From Hyphomicrobiales bacterium (GTDB lineage Bacteria > Pseudomonadota > Alphaproteobacteria > Rhizobiales > Rhizobiaceae): a DNA stretch of 50,649 nucleotides. The stretch is from NCBI GenBank assembly GCA_003963455.1, contig RXJA01000153.1, positions 1-50,649 of the forward strand, read 5' to 3'. A program made the translations under genes and the position numbers. Positions 32,596 through 41,429 of this stretch are shown here, one piece after another (the stretch's first letter is position 1; each line of letters begins with the position of its first letter). The notes under the pieces are model-generated. The model saw only the letters and a program-made list of their open reading frames with translations. It had not been told where the DNA came from and made no database searches.

Positions 32596-33169
32596 TCTCC
32601 CCGAAGCTCTGAGATCGCTTAAGCCACAGAAGCGCCAGGGAACCCTTGCGCGCAGGGTCGACGAGGACCTGCCGTGGGCCGACGATGAACCGACTGTTGG
32701 TGGCCCTCTGTTTCTGGACACGACAGTGTATCTGGATGTCCTGCAGGGGCGTTCGCCAGCAGAGGTGGATAGGCTGCTGACATACAGGCTATGCCATCAC
32801 TCCGCCGTGTGCCTTTCCGAGCTGACATACGCATTCGGTCGGTTGGACCCGAACCACGCGGCGACGAAGACGTCGCTGGCAGCAATCCGGGCGACCCTCG
32901 CTGACATTTCTGAGCACCGGCTCCACGCTCCCGATGCTGCCCTGTGGGGGCAGGCCGGCATGCTGGCCGGCCTACTTTTCCGCTTGAGCAGTTTGCCAAA
33001 AGGCGAGGGCTATGCGCGCAAGTTCGTCAACGACGCACTGGTCTTCTTGCAGGCGCGACAGCTGGGGGCGAGTGTGCTCACGAGAAACATTCGTGACTTC
33101 GACTTTCTTTCACAGCTCGTCCCGACCGGCCGAGTTGTGCTGTACCGAACGCCGGAATTGTCCACGTGA
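32585..33169 (+). CDS. PIN-domain toxin (VapC-like ribonuclease)
   Basis: A 194-residue protein from TTG 32585. PIN features: FLDTTVYLDVLQG (Asp 45), CLSELTYAFG (Glu 79), and NDALVFLQARQLGASVLTRNIRDFDFL with the C-terminal acidic pair; together they would hold the Mg for ssRNA cleavage. It is longer than many VapC proteins because of a ~40-residue N-terminal extension. Paired with the upstream antitoxin. The TTG start is required by the frame; no ATG fits. Confidence 0.72.
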   Translation: MGFDLPEALRSLKPQKRQGTLARRVDEDLPWADDEPTVGGPLFLDTTVYLDVLQGRSPAEVDRLLTYRLCHHSAVCLSELTYAFGRLDPNHAATKTSLAAIRATLADISEHRLHAPDAALWGQAGMLAGLLFRLSSLPKGEGYARKFVNDALVFLQARQLGASVLTRNIRDFDFLSQLVPTGRVVLYRTPELST

Positions 33170-33331
33170 ATCGGCACGGCAAAGAGGTTTGGCGATGCTC
33201 TAAATATGGTCAGCATCTGAGATAGGTGCCGCGCCACTCAGAGGCATCGGCAGAAGGATTTGCATAAACCGGACCGTGTTCCGCTGCGCCAAAGCACTCT
33301 TCGGCCGCGCTGGGCTTTCGTATGAGCCTCC

Positions 33332-34726
33332 TCAGGCGAGGCCAATGCGGGCGGCAAGCCGGCGCACGGAGTTTTGTGCGCGAGAAATCACCGCATGAAT
33401 GTCGGCGCGCAGCACTTCGCCCTGGCTCACGACACACTCGCCATTGACGAAAACAAACTCGATACTTTGGGCATCGGCTAGGACGCCGAATTCGAGCGCG
33501 TGGTCGCATCCCAAATTTTCGGAGACGTCTGGCCTGCGGACCACGAAATCGGCGCGCTTGCCAGCTTCAAGACTGCCAAGTTCGGAGGCGGCGCCTATCG
33601 TGGCCGCTGATCCGATCGTGCGCATGCGCAGGATTTCGCGGCCCGATGCTGCCAATCCCGTTGCCGCCGCCGTAACCGTGGCCAATGATCCGAGGCAATT
33701 GAAGTGGACGGCGCGCGGAATGTCGCTGGCGATGCCGACCTTGACGCCGGCGCGATGCAATTCCACCATCCGGCCTTCCGCGCCGCCTCGGCCGAGCATT
33801 TGCAATTGTCCATAGGGGCACCACACGATCCCGACCTCATGCGCGGCGAGGATGTCGACATCGCCGCCGTGGACCGCATTCATGTGCACGAAGGTGACAT
33901 GGCCGTTGAGCAGGCCTTCGTCGCGCCAGTGTTCCATCATGCCGATGCCGAGCGCGGATTCCCGCTGACGATATAGCAGCGGCGAATAGCCCAGATGCTC
34001 CTGCATTTGCACCCCGTGCTGGCGTGCCAGGTCGAAGGCCGCGCGGAAAAGCTCGGCGGAGTCCGTGCCTTCGCCATAAAGGCCGATAAATGCCCTGACC
34101 CGACTGTTGCGGTCCTTGTTGCGGAACAGTTGAGAGCCCAGGCGGCGCAGCGCCTCGTCATGGTTCTTCGGCCAGCGCTCGAGAAATGAATCACTGGCGA
34201 GTTCGGGAAAGTGTCTCTTCAGTTCCACGCCGGCGTCGGCGACATAAGGGTCGGTCAGCCAGATGCGGATGCCGAATTCTTCCGAAACGGACGCAACCGC
34301 GTCCGGCGAGAAGATGGTGCCTGGGTCGACGAAGCCGGTGTGCCCGCTCTTCAGATAATCGACGGCTGCCAGGGCGGCACTGTCATGCTCGTCTTCCGGC
34401 GTCAGCGCGCTTTTCCAATCGCCCATTGTAACGGCGGTTCCCTCCATCGAGGAGAGAACGCTGCGAGACGTGTACTGGGAGATGTGGACATGAGCGTCGA
34501 TGAAGCCGGGATGGACGATCCCGCCGCCGGCATCAAGCAGCTGGCGTGGATCGTACTGGGCGAGGATGTCGCGCGAGGCGCCGACGGCGGCAATGGCCCC
34601 ATCGCGGATAGCGATGGCGCCGTTCGCTATCGTACGGTCCGCCGCATCGACCGTCAGAAGAACCGCGTTGTGAACGACGAGGTCGCAAATCTGCCTTTCA
34701 TCGGCGGCTATCGTTCGGGTTTTCAT
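33332..34726 (-). CDS. amidohydrolase, copy 2
   Basis: A 464-residue paralogue of the 30799 product: the same DAHVHISQY, TPEDE, TGFVDPGTIF, RIWLTDPYVAD, QEHLGY, FVHMN and GIASDIPR blocks, so the metal site is intact. ATG 34726 with GGAGGAG upstream, preferred over the longer open frame. Last gene of the minus-strand operon that starts with the alpha-oxoamine synthase. Identity in the N-terminal block is about 70% by eye. It may be a subfunctionalised copy for a related substrate. Confidence 0.87.
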   Translation of the reverse strand: MKTRTIAADERQICDLVVHNAVLLTVDAADRTIANGAIAIRDGAIAAVGASRDILAQYDPRQLLDAGGGIVHPGFIDAHVHISQYTSRSVLSSMEGTAVTMGDWKSALTPEDEHDSAALAAVDYLKSGHTGFVDPGTIFSPDAVASVSEEFGIRIWLTDPYVADAGVELKRHFPELASDSFLERWPKNHDEALRRLGSQLFRNKDRNSRVRAFIGLYGEGTDSAELFRAAFDLARQHGVQMQEHLGYSPLLYRQRESALGIGMMEHWRDEGLLNGHVTFVHMNAVHGGDVDILAAHEVGIVWCPYGQLQMLGRGGAEGRMVELHRAGVKVGIASDIPRAVHFNCLGSLATVTAAATGLAASGREILRMRTIGSAATIGAASELGSLEAGKRADFVVRRPDVSENLGCDHALEFGVLADAQSIEFVFVNGECVVSQGEVLRADIHAVISRAQNSVRRLAARIGLA

Positions 34727-34760
34727 TGAGCTCCTCCATTGATGATACGAGCAGCAAGCA

Positions 34761-35324
34761 TCAGCCTGCATTCCGCCCGGGTCCGCCACGCGTTTCGGTC
34801 AGGCCGTACTGGCTTGCGCGCACCTCGTAGAAGCCCTTGACCTGGTGCCCATAGTGTCGATCTTCGACGTGACCGAAGCCGATCTTTCTGGCGGCGCGGA
34901 TAGCGCGCTCGTTCTCCGGTCGGATCAATGCGACCACGCGATCGAGACCGAGCTTTTCGAATGCATGGCGCAAAATCACCCGCCCGAGCTCGGGGCCGAA
35001 CCCGCGGCCGGCCATATGCCCGAAAAGGCAAAGGCCGTATTCGACATCGTTCGTGTCCTCGAAGCGCCGCAAGCCCGCGCGACCGGCGAATTCGGCTTGA
35101 TCCGGCGAATTTCCCTTCACGAACACCGAGAAGAAGCCGAAGCCATTCTGCTGCCAGCTACGCACATAGAGCTCGACTTTCTCCTGCGTATCCGGGCGCG
35201 CCGGAGGCTCTCCGGAGAACAGCGATTGGACCACAAGCGGATCGGTGTGGAGGCGGTGGACGACTTCAAGGTCCGATATCGCTACGGGACGCATCAATAG
35301 CCGCTGGGTCTCAAGAACAGGCAT
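34761..35324 (-). CDS. GNAT acetyltransferase (RimJ/RimL-like)
   Basis: A 187-residue GNAT protein: LETQRLLMRPVAISDLEVVHRLHTDP start, acetyl-CoA loop in GHMAGRGFGPELGRVILRHAF (Gly-rich), and IRPENERAIRAARKIGFGHVEDRHY, the usual fourth-motif Asn. Could acetylate the amine of a small product or an N-terminal peptide. In the operon, 22 bp after the EamA gene end and 34 bp before the amidohydrolase start. Substrate not known. Confidence 0.83.
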   Translation of the reverse strand: MPVLETQRLLMRPVAISDLEVVHRLHTDPLVVQSLFSGEPPARPDTQEKVELYVRSWQQNGFGFFSVFVKGNSPDQAEFAGRAGLRRFEDTNDVEYGLCLFGHMAGRGFGPELGRVILRHAFEKLGLDRVVALIRPENERAIRAARKIGFGHVEDRHYGHQVKGFYEVRASQYGLTETRGGPGRNAG

Positions 35325-35346
35325 GGATCCTCTCCTGAAAGTCAGG

Positions 35347-36264
35347 TCACAATTTTTGAGAAATCAGTCCGCGCGCAATGAAGACGCTCAACACGATGGG
35401 CGTCAGCAACGCGATCTGTTCCAGAGCCAGCCTTTCGCCCAAAAACGCCGCGCCAAGCGCAATGCTCAGGGCGGGTACAAGGTAGTGATGGGTGCTGGCA
35501 AAGGCCGGCCCGCTCAAGCCTATCAATCGATAATAGGCCACATAGACCACCGCCGTGGACATCACGCCAAGCAGCAGCAGCGCCGCCACAGCCTCCGCCC
35601 TAGGGTGGATTGTCCACGGCCGTTCGAAACCAAGGCTCAGGGGCAGCAGCATGGGAATGGCGCAGATCATTACCGCCGTCACGGTTACCACGGCATTTGC
35701 TTCCCCCAGCCGGGCCACGACGCGGCCGGAGAGGGCGTAGCTGGCGGCTGCGCCCAAAAGCGCCAGACGCGGGAGGGCACTCGCGTTCGTATACGACGTG
35801 GGTATGTCGGGCTGGCCAAGGACTGCGGCCACTCCGAAAAGACCTGCCAACAGACCGAAGACGGTCATCCTGGGCGGCCATTCGCGCCGCGCCACAAAGG
35901 CGAAGAGAACCGCAAACACAGGCGTCGTAGCAACCAGGATTGACATTTCGGTGACCGGAACAGCCATCGACGCCCATGCGATCAAGTAAAGGGGAAGAGC
36001 GTGGCCGAACAGCGCGATCAGGGCATAGCCAGTCCAAGAGCGCAGATCCGTGGGGAGCGGCCTGTTCTCGCCAAGTCTGAGCCAGGCGAGCAGCACTGCG
36101 GAGGCGACGAGAAGCCTCGCCGTGGCAAGTGTCGCAGGGGGCACCTCAACGACAGCGATCTTGATCAGAACATAGGAGCTCGCCCACCAGATCGAGACAG
36201 CGGCAAGCAGCAGATGGGCCAGAAGCGGTATGCGCTCGTTGGCGCTGGCTAGGGCGCTTTTCAT
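35347..36264 (-). CDS. EamA/DMT-family transporter
   Basis: A 305-residue membrane protein with about ten TM helices in two EamA repeats (LLAAVSIWWASSYVLIKIAVVEVPPATLATARLL ... and LALLGAAASYALSGRVVARLGEANAVV ... PALSIALGAAFLGERLALEQ). ATG 36264 with GGAG twelve bases upstream. Such proteins export or import amino acids and small metabolites. Context (between aminotransferase and acetyltransferase) suggests export of an amino compound or its derivative. Confidence 0.85.
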   Translation of the reverse strand: MKSALASANERIPLLAHLLLAAVSIWWASSYVLIKIAVVEVPPATLATARLLVASAVLLAWLRLGENRPLPTDLRSWTGYALIALFGHALPLYLIAWASMAVPVTEMSILVATTPVFAVLFAFVARREWPPRMTVFGLLAGLFGVAAVLGQPDIPTSYTNASALPRLALLGAAASYALSGRVVARLGEANAVVTVTAVMICAIPMLLPLSLGFERPWTIHPRAEAVAALLLLGVMSTAVVYVAYYRLIGLSGPAFASTHHYLVPALSIALGAAFLGERLALEQIALLTPIVLSVFIARGLISQKL

Positions 36265-36280
36265 CGTTAGTGCTCCGGGA

Positions 36281-37615
36281 TCACGCGACGGCGGCTGGGG
36301 CCTCGGCAAGCCTGTTCAAAGCTCGAGCGAACCGCGAGGCCAGCGCGGCGATCTCGGCGTCGCCCATCGGAGTTGAAAGGGCGCCGAGGCCAATACGCGA
36401 AAGCAGAAGTCCTTCGTCGCGACACAATGAGATCAGCCGGGAGAGGCGCTGCCGCTGCTGCCAGGCTCGGTAGGCGCTTGCGTAGTCCTTGACCTTTGTG
36501 TCGCCGATGAACACGCAAAACAGAGAGCCGGCGCCGGTGACATGGCCTCCAATATCGGAGGCCGCGAGCAACCGGTCCAGTTCCGACCGCGCTTGCGCTC
36601 CGAGGACATTGAGCCGCTCCATCGCGTCTTCATTCAGCGCACGCATCGCGGCAGCCCCCGCCACCATGCTCAGCGGATTGGCGGTGAAGGTCCCGGCCTG
36701 AGAGACGGCTGGCTTGCCGCGGCTGGGATCGAATACCCGCATCGTTTCGGCTCGACCGGCAACCGCGCCGATCGGCAGTCCGCCGCCGACAATCTTGCCG
36801 AAGGTGCAAAGGTCCGGTTCGATCCCGTAGGTCGCGATCGCGCCGCGATAGCTCAGCCGGAAACTTAGAACTTCATCCGAAACCAGCAGAATTCCATTGC
36901 GGGCCGTGAAATCGCGCAGGAAACGCAAATACGAGGGATCGATCGGTACCAGGCCGGCACGCGATGGGAGCGGGTCAATGACGACGCATGCCAGCGTGCG
37001 TTTGTGTCGCTCCAGCACCCGCTCCGTCGCATCACTGTCGTTGAACGGGATGACGACGACTTCGCCCAAGAGCGACTGCGGCGTTCCCTCATTATAGGCC
37101 GTTGCTTGTGCTGCTTGCGTCCGCCAGTCGGCGGGAACGGGATCGAAACTCGCTTCCACATAGTCGTAATTGCCGTGATAGGCGCCTTCGCACTTGGCGA
37201 TCCTTGGGCGTGTCGTGATGGCGCGCGCGGCTTTGACGGCCATCATCACCGCCTCCGATCCGGTGTTCGTGAAGCGCACCTGCTCAAAGAATGGAACTCT
37301 TTCGCAGACGATCTCGGCGAGTTCGATCTCGCTCTCAGTCGGATTGGCGAAACTGAGACCCTTATTGATTTGCTCGGTGAGCGCTGCGTTTACACCGCAA
37401 TGACCATAACCATGGATCAGCGCAGTGAAATTGTTCTGGAAATCGAGGTAGCAGTTCTCATCGACGTCCGTGACATACGCGCCCTTGCCGGATCTCAGAT
37501 AAAGGGGAAACGGCGACTCATAGACGCTGCTACGCGTATTGCCGCCAGGCATGACCTTCTTGGCGCGCTCATACGCAAGCCCCGAGAGCGCGAATTTGTT
37601 GTGGCTGGTCATCAT
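36281..37615 (-). CDS. class III aminotransferase (GSA-aminomutase-like), copy 2
   Basis: A 444-residue PLP enzyme, paralogue of the 26886 product. PLP Lys 274 in TFGKIVGGGLP, Asp 247 in VSDEVL, plus NTGSEAVMMAVKAARAI, YHGNYDYV and PSRAGL. Starts at ATG 37615 (or the adjacent ATG 37612) with GGAG upstream. Second gene of the minus-strand operon. A pair of class III aminotransferases with nearby duplicated amidohydrolases suggests duplication of a whole pathway unit. Confidence 0.87.
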   Translation of the reverse strand: MMTSHNKFALSGLAYERAKKVMPGGNTRSSVYESPFPLYLRSGKGAYVTDVDENCYLDFQNNFTALIHGYGHCGVNAALTEQINKGLSFANPTESEIELAEIVCERVPFFEQVRFTNTGSEAVMMAVKAARAITTRPRIAKCEGAYHGNYDYVEASFDPVPADWRTQAAQATAYNEGTPQSLLGEVVVIPFNDSDATERVLERHKRTLACVVIDPLPSRAGLVPIDPSYLRFLRDFTARNGILLVSDEVLSFRLSYRGAIATYGIEPDLCTFGKIVGGGLPIGAVAGRAETMRVFDPSRGKPAVSQAGTFTANPLSMVAGAAAMRALNEDAMERLNVLGAQARSELDRLLAASDIGGHVTGAGSLFCVFIGDTKVKDYASAYRAWQQRQRLSRLISLCRDEGLLLSRIGLGALSTPMGDAEIAALASRFARALNRLAEAPAAVA

Positions 37616-37725
37616 TGGAACTCCGAGATCAGTGTCGTTCGGGGGAGCCTTCGTCGGTGAAAGCCGTCAGATCCGTCCCGATGCGAGCCGAGCTGGCGTC
37701 GCGTCACGTAAACGGGGTCGCAGAT

Positions 37726-38979
37726 TCAGGCCGCCGGACGCGCCTGCAGTCCGTAGCTCAGGATCTTCGCGCAGAGGCGCTCCAGGTCGGCCAGGTCATG
37801 GCTTGCGGTCAGGCAGATCCGAACGCCGGCGCGGCCGCGCGCAACCGTCGGGAAAAACGTGACGGAGGTGTAGTAGCCCTCATCCAGCAGTTGCTCGGCG
37901 AAGTCGATGGAAGCCAATTCGTCGCCCACCTTGATCATCCGAATCGGCAAGGGCGTGTTGCGCTGATCCGTCTCGATGCGCTCGTCGAAGAGGGCAATGC
38001 GCTCGGCCAACCGTCTCTGGCGCATCTGGAGCTCGCTGGTCCGGTGAATGTCGGCCGAGGCGAGGGCCGCGCCGATGGCCGCGACGTTCGGCGAAGCCGA
38101 GAAGGCATGCGCAATCGAATAGCGGCGAAACAGCGTTTCCTGGCGCGCCGTTCCAAGCATGAGCATGCCACCCGATGCGCCGAAACCCTTGCCGAGCGAT
38201 GCCGCCACGATGGTCCGATCGCCAAAATCGCGAGGCAATTGCGCGCGCGCGAAGCCTTCACCGCGGTGGCCGAACAGCGAAATTCCGTGAGCGTCATCGA
38301 TGTAAAGAAAAAGGCCGTACTTCTCCTGCAATTGCAGCAGCGCGGCGATCGGCGCGACCCCACCCATCGAATAGACCCCGTCGCACACATAGGCGACGAC
38401 CTGATGCTTGCGGCAAATCTGTTCCAGGGCATCGACATCGTTGTGAGAAATCGTCTCGACTTGCGTCTCCTCGGCGACAACGGGCTTGTGAAAAGCAAGC
38501 GAGGCATGAGCCAGACGGTCGAAGACCATTACCGGTTTTTGTCCCTGCGTCAGATGGCCGGAGGCAATGATGGGCAGCGCTCCCATATTGGCGACCATGA
38601 CCGTTGAATAGGCAATGACGCGTGCCGCAAAGAGCTCGGAAAGCGTAGCCTCGAGATCCCCTATGAGCGCGAAGTTCAGCCGCGTTCGCGCACAAGACCA
38701 GTGGAGTGCTCCATACTGTTCTATCGCGCTGATCGCGCCGGCAACGATGGCCGGATGGTTGTCCAGGCCGAGATAGGAACAGCGCACGTAATCCGTGATT
38801 GTATGGCCAGTGCGCCTCCCTGCCGTCAGCGAGACAGCCCGGCCTGGTAAGGAGCGCCCATAGACGGCCATGAGGCCACGGCGGTGAGCCTCTTCGAAAT
38901 ACAACCGCGTCCGCTCGATCACTGAAGCGGTGTTTCGGAAGTGATCGGCCCGCACGCCGCGAGGCTCTACTTTGGGCAT
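37726..38979 (-). CDS. alpha-oxoamine synthase family PLP enzyme
   Basis: A 417-residue fold-type I PLP enzyme of the alpha-oxoamine synthase family (5-ALA synthase, AONS, KBL, SPT, CqsA). Motifs: FDRLAHAS (His 158), CDGVYSMGG, YIDDAHG (Asp 228, His 231) and SLGKGFGASGG (Lys 264). The N-terminal Y-L-G-L-D-N-H-P segment is family-typical. It condenses an amino acid (or SAM) with an acyl-CoA to give an alpha-aminoketone. Which substrate is not clear; no acyl-carrier or bio/hem genes are near. First gene of the minus-strand operon. Confidence 0.82.
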   Translation of the reverse strand: MPKVEPRGVRADHFRNTASVIERTRLYFEEAHRRGLMAVYGRSLPGRAVSLTAGRRTGHTITDYVRCSYLGLDNHPAIVAGAISAIEQYGALHWSCARTRLNFALIGDLEATLSELFAARVIAYSTVMVANMGALPIIASGHLTQGQKPVMVFDRLAHASLAFHKPVVAEETQVETISHNDVDALEQICRKHQVVAYVCDGVYSMGGVAPIAALLQLQEKYGLFLYIDDAHGISLFGHRGEGFARAQLPRDFGDRTIVAASLGKGFGASGGMLMLGTARQETLFRRYSIAHAFSASPNVAAIGAALASADIHRTSELQMRQRRLAERIALFDERIETDQRNTPLPIRMIKVGDELASIDFAEQLLDEGYYTSVTFFPTVARGRAGVRICLTASHDLADLERLCAKILSYGLQARPAA

Positions 38980-39309
38980 CGCACGTCCTTTCGCAGATAA
39001 GTATCAGTGAATGGCCGGTCCAATTGGTCATGTCATTGACTGTTGGCGAGGCATTGAAACAATATTATGATATATGCAAAGCAGAGTGCGTGAATTATTA
39101 TTAAGAGTTATTGAGCGCCCGCTTAATAATTGAACCACAAGCGTCACAATCCGTCGAAATCCTGGCCGCCAAGGAAATTGCCGCTGGCTCGCGGATCGGC
39201 GAGCTCGTGCGATCACCGGCTGGAGATTGGGCGTGGGGCATCTCACACGCGGATACGTTGGTTCGGATCAGCTGGCTTTGGATCGCCCCATGCGGCAAGG
39301 GCCCGCCGC
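38980..39309. other. intergenic region upstream of the alpha-oxoamine synthase
   Basis: AT-rich around 39050-39135, with an imperfect dyad AATTATTATTAAG...CTTAATAATT (39093-39131). No coding evidence. It probably holds the promoter of the minus-strand operon. Confidence 0.4.
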
Positions 39310-40005
39310 TCAGGATCCGTTCTTGTCGTCAAGCATGTAGCCTCCGGATCGGACCGTCCGGATGATGCCGCGAAGGCCAAGCTTCCGAAGCGATTTGCGC
39401 AGCCGGCTCATATGCACGTCGACTGTGCGGGCGCTGACATGAACGTTGTTTGTCCAGGCAACGGCGATCAAGTCCTCTCGACTGAAGATGCCGCCCGGAT
39501 TTTCGAACAGATGCCGCAACAGTCGGAACTCGATCGCGCCGAGCTGAATCTCGATTGCGCCACGCTGCACGCGAAAGCTCTCGGTGCGCATTTCCACGTC
39601 GCCGAAGGTAAGAACGTGACGGCCACGACCGCGAGGCTCCAACCTTCGCTTCGAGCGCAGGGAAGCAATCAGCTTTGCCGGCACCAGGGGCCTCACCATG
39701 CTGTCGTCCACCCCTGCCTTCAGAAGCGCGACATGCTGGTCTTCCGCGCCCGGTGCTATCAGTCCGATGACCGCAATGGCGCGGTTCGCCGGGTTCTGCT
39801 TTAGCCGTTCACATAAAGTGGCGACCGGCAGGCCGCCGCGACGACAGTCGAGAACGATCGCTGCGGGCGCAGTTTGTGTGGTCCGCTCGATCGCCTCCTC
39901 GATGCTGCCGGCGAGCACGGTCTCATATCCGTCCGCACGCAGTATGTAATCGAGGATAAGATAGAGTTCTGCGTCTTGTGAGCAGATGATCGCCACTGGC
40001 TCCAT
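39310..40005 (-). CDS. OmpR/PhoB-type response regulator with atypical receiver
   Basis: A 231-residue two-domain regulator. The receiver has the phosphoacceptor-position Asp 53 (AAIVLDCRRGG), but the usual acidic pair is reduced to S-Q-D and the conserved Lys-Pro is VRPLVP, so phosphorylation may be weak or absent. The C-terminal winged helix (FGDVEMRTESFRVQRGAIEIQLGAIEFRLLRHLFENPGGIFSREDLIAVAW ... VDVHMSRLRKSLRKLG ... IIRTVRSGGYML) is typical of PhoB. No partner histidine kinase is in the window. An IS256-family element sits ~70 bp upstream. Confidence 0.83.
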   Translation of the reverse strand: MEPVAIICSQDAELYLILDYILRADGYETVLAGSIEEAIERTTQTAPAAIVLDCRRGGLPVATLCERLKQNPANRAIAVIGLIAPGAEDQHVALLKAGVDDSMVRPLVPAKLIASLRSKRRLEPRGRGRHVLTFGDVEMRTESFRVQRGAIEIQLGAIEFRLLRHLFENPGGIFSREDLIAVAWTNNVHVSARTVDVHMSRLRKSLRKLGLRGIIRTVRSGGYMLDDKNGS

Positions 40006-40073
40006 CGGCAGCCCGCTCCCAGCCGACGGCGAGCGGGTCCTGATCTGCGAGAGCGCGCGGTCGTTCTCTTGTG

Positions 40074-40081
40074 GCCGAAAT
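40074..40081. repeat. target-site duplication, left copy
   Basis: GCCGAAAT immediately left of the IS256-family element; the identical octamer is at 41422-41429. Eight bp is the normal size for IS256 insertions. Confidence 0.75.
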
Positions 40082-41421
40082 GGTTGTGTGCGTCAAGTTC
40101 TGCAAAAAGGGGCGGCCATATTGCTGGTCATGCGGCTTGGCGTAGAGCGAGCTTCTTGTGCTCGCGCAGGTCGTCCATGTTGATGTAGCGGTTGGCCTCC
40201 ATCCAGTTTTCGTTGGTTTCGACGGCGAGCGCCCTGACCAGGCGCAGGCAGCTTTCGGCGTTGGGGAAGATGCGTACGACATAGGTGCGCCGGCGGATTT
40301 CCTCATTGAGGCGTTCGAGCATGTTGGTGGACTTGAGATGCTTGTGGTGCTGGCGCGGCAGGCAAAAGAAGGTCAGCGTGCGCTCGATGGTCTCCTCCAC
40401 CCACGTCGTCAGCCTTGGATAGCGGCCCGACCATTTGGACAGCCATGCGGCGAGATCGGCTTTGGCCTCGGCGAGATCGCGCCGGTCGTAGAGCCAGCGC
40501 AGCTCCTGCAGGCAATCGTCGCCGTGCTTCCTCGGCAGGTGATCGAGCGCGTTCCTGAGGAAGTGCACGTAGCAGCGCTGCCAGGCAGCTTCGGGGATCA
40601 CCTCGCCGATTGCCGCGACGAGACCGGCATGGTCGTCGGACACGACCAACTCGACGCCCTTGAGGCCGCGCGCCTTCAGCGCGACGAGGAAGTCCTTCCA
40701 GGCCGAACGGCTCTCGCGATTGGCCATCTCCACAGCCAGGATCTGGCGCCGCCCGTCCCAGTCGATGCCGACCGCAATCAGCACCGCCTGGCTCGTGACA
40801 ATGCCGGCTTCACGCACCTTCTCGTAGCGAGCGTCGAGGATGAGATAGGCAAAGGGCTCCTGCAGCGGCCGTTCGGCAAAGGCCTGCAGGCTCTCGTCCA
40901 GCCGCTTGTTGATGGCCGAGATCGACGAGGCGGAGAAGGCATGACCGCACAGCTCCTCGGTGATCGCCTTCACCTTGCGGGTCGACACGCCCTGCACGTA
41001 CATCTCCGCAAGGGTAGCCACCAAGGCGCGCTCGGAACGCTGGTAACGCTCGAACAGCTCGGTGGAGAAGCGACCAGCCCGGTCCTGCGGAACCCGCAGT
41101 TCGAGCTTGCCGACGCGGGTGACAAGGGTGCGGCCGTAATAGCCAGAGCGATAGCCGAGCCGCTCCGGCGTTCGCTCGCTCTTCGAAGCACCCAGCGCCT
41201 CGTCCATCTCGGCCTCGAGAACCTCCTGCATCACCGCCCGGATCACCTCGTGCAATCCATCCGGGTTCGAAAGCAGAATGTCTTTGACGGCGGCTATGGC
41301 GGATTTATCTTCAGTCTTGGTCATGGTGGCGTTCCTTCGCGGGAATCGGTGACGTGAACAATCACCAGCCTGCCATGACCGCCCTCTCGCAGCGAATTTG
41401 CAGAACTCTCAGCACACTACC
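40082..41421. mobile_element. IS256-family insertion sequence (1340 bp), intact
   Basis: The left end reads GGTTGTGTGC then N4 then AGTTCTGCAAA. The right end, complemented, reads GGTAGTGTGC then N4 then AGTTCTGCAAA, so the imperfect terminal inverted repeats are aligned at the same distance. An 8-bp direct duplication (GCCGAAAT) flanks both ends, and a single intact transposase gene lies within. Retention of the duplication indicates a simple, fairly recent insertion. Confidence 0.88.
40128..41324 (-). CDS. IS256-family transposase
   Basis: A 398-residue transposase of normal family length (mutator type). DDE motif: Asp in LILDARYEKVREAG, Asp in VVSDDHAGL and Glu in the C-terminal segment MLERLNEEIRRRTYVVRIFPN; the CYVHFLRN signature between is present. 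N-terminal zinc-less HTH (RSERALVATLAEMYVQGVSTRKVKAITEELCG). Reading frame intact, so potentially active. ATG 41324. Confidence 0.93.
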   Translation of the reverse strand: MTKTEDKSAIAAVKDILLSNPDGLHEVIRAVMQEVLEAEMDEALGASKSERTPERLGYRSGYYGRTLVTRVGKLELRVPQDRAGRFSTELFERYQRSERALVATLAEMYVQGVSTRKVKAITEELCGHAFSASSISAINKRLDESLQAFAERPLQEPFAYLILDARYEKVREAGIVTSQAVLIAVGIDWDGRRQILAVEMANRESRSAWKDFLVALKARGLKGVELVVSDDHAGLVAAIGEVIPEAAWQRCYVHFLRNALDHLPRKHGDDCLQELRWLYDRRDLAEAKADLAAWLSKWSGRYPRLTTWVEETIERTLTFFCLPRQHHKHLKSTNMLERLNEEIRRRTYVVRIFPNAESCLRLVRALAVETNENWMEANRYINMDDLREHKKLALRQAA

Positions 41422-41429
41422 GCCGAAAT
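41422..41429. repeat. target-site duplication, right copy
   Basis: GCCGAAAT, identical to the left copy at 40074-40081. Confidence 0.75.

Noticed and set aside
40158..41357. 399-codon plus-strand frame opposite the transposase
   Set aside because: It is antisense to the DDE transposase and has no independent family signature.
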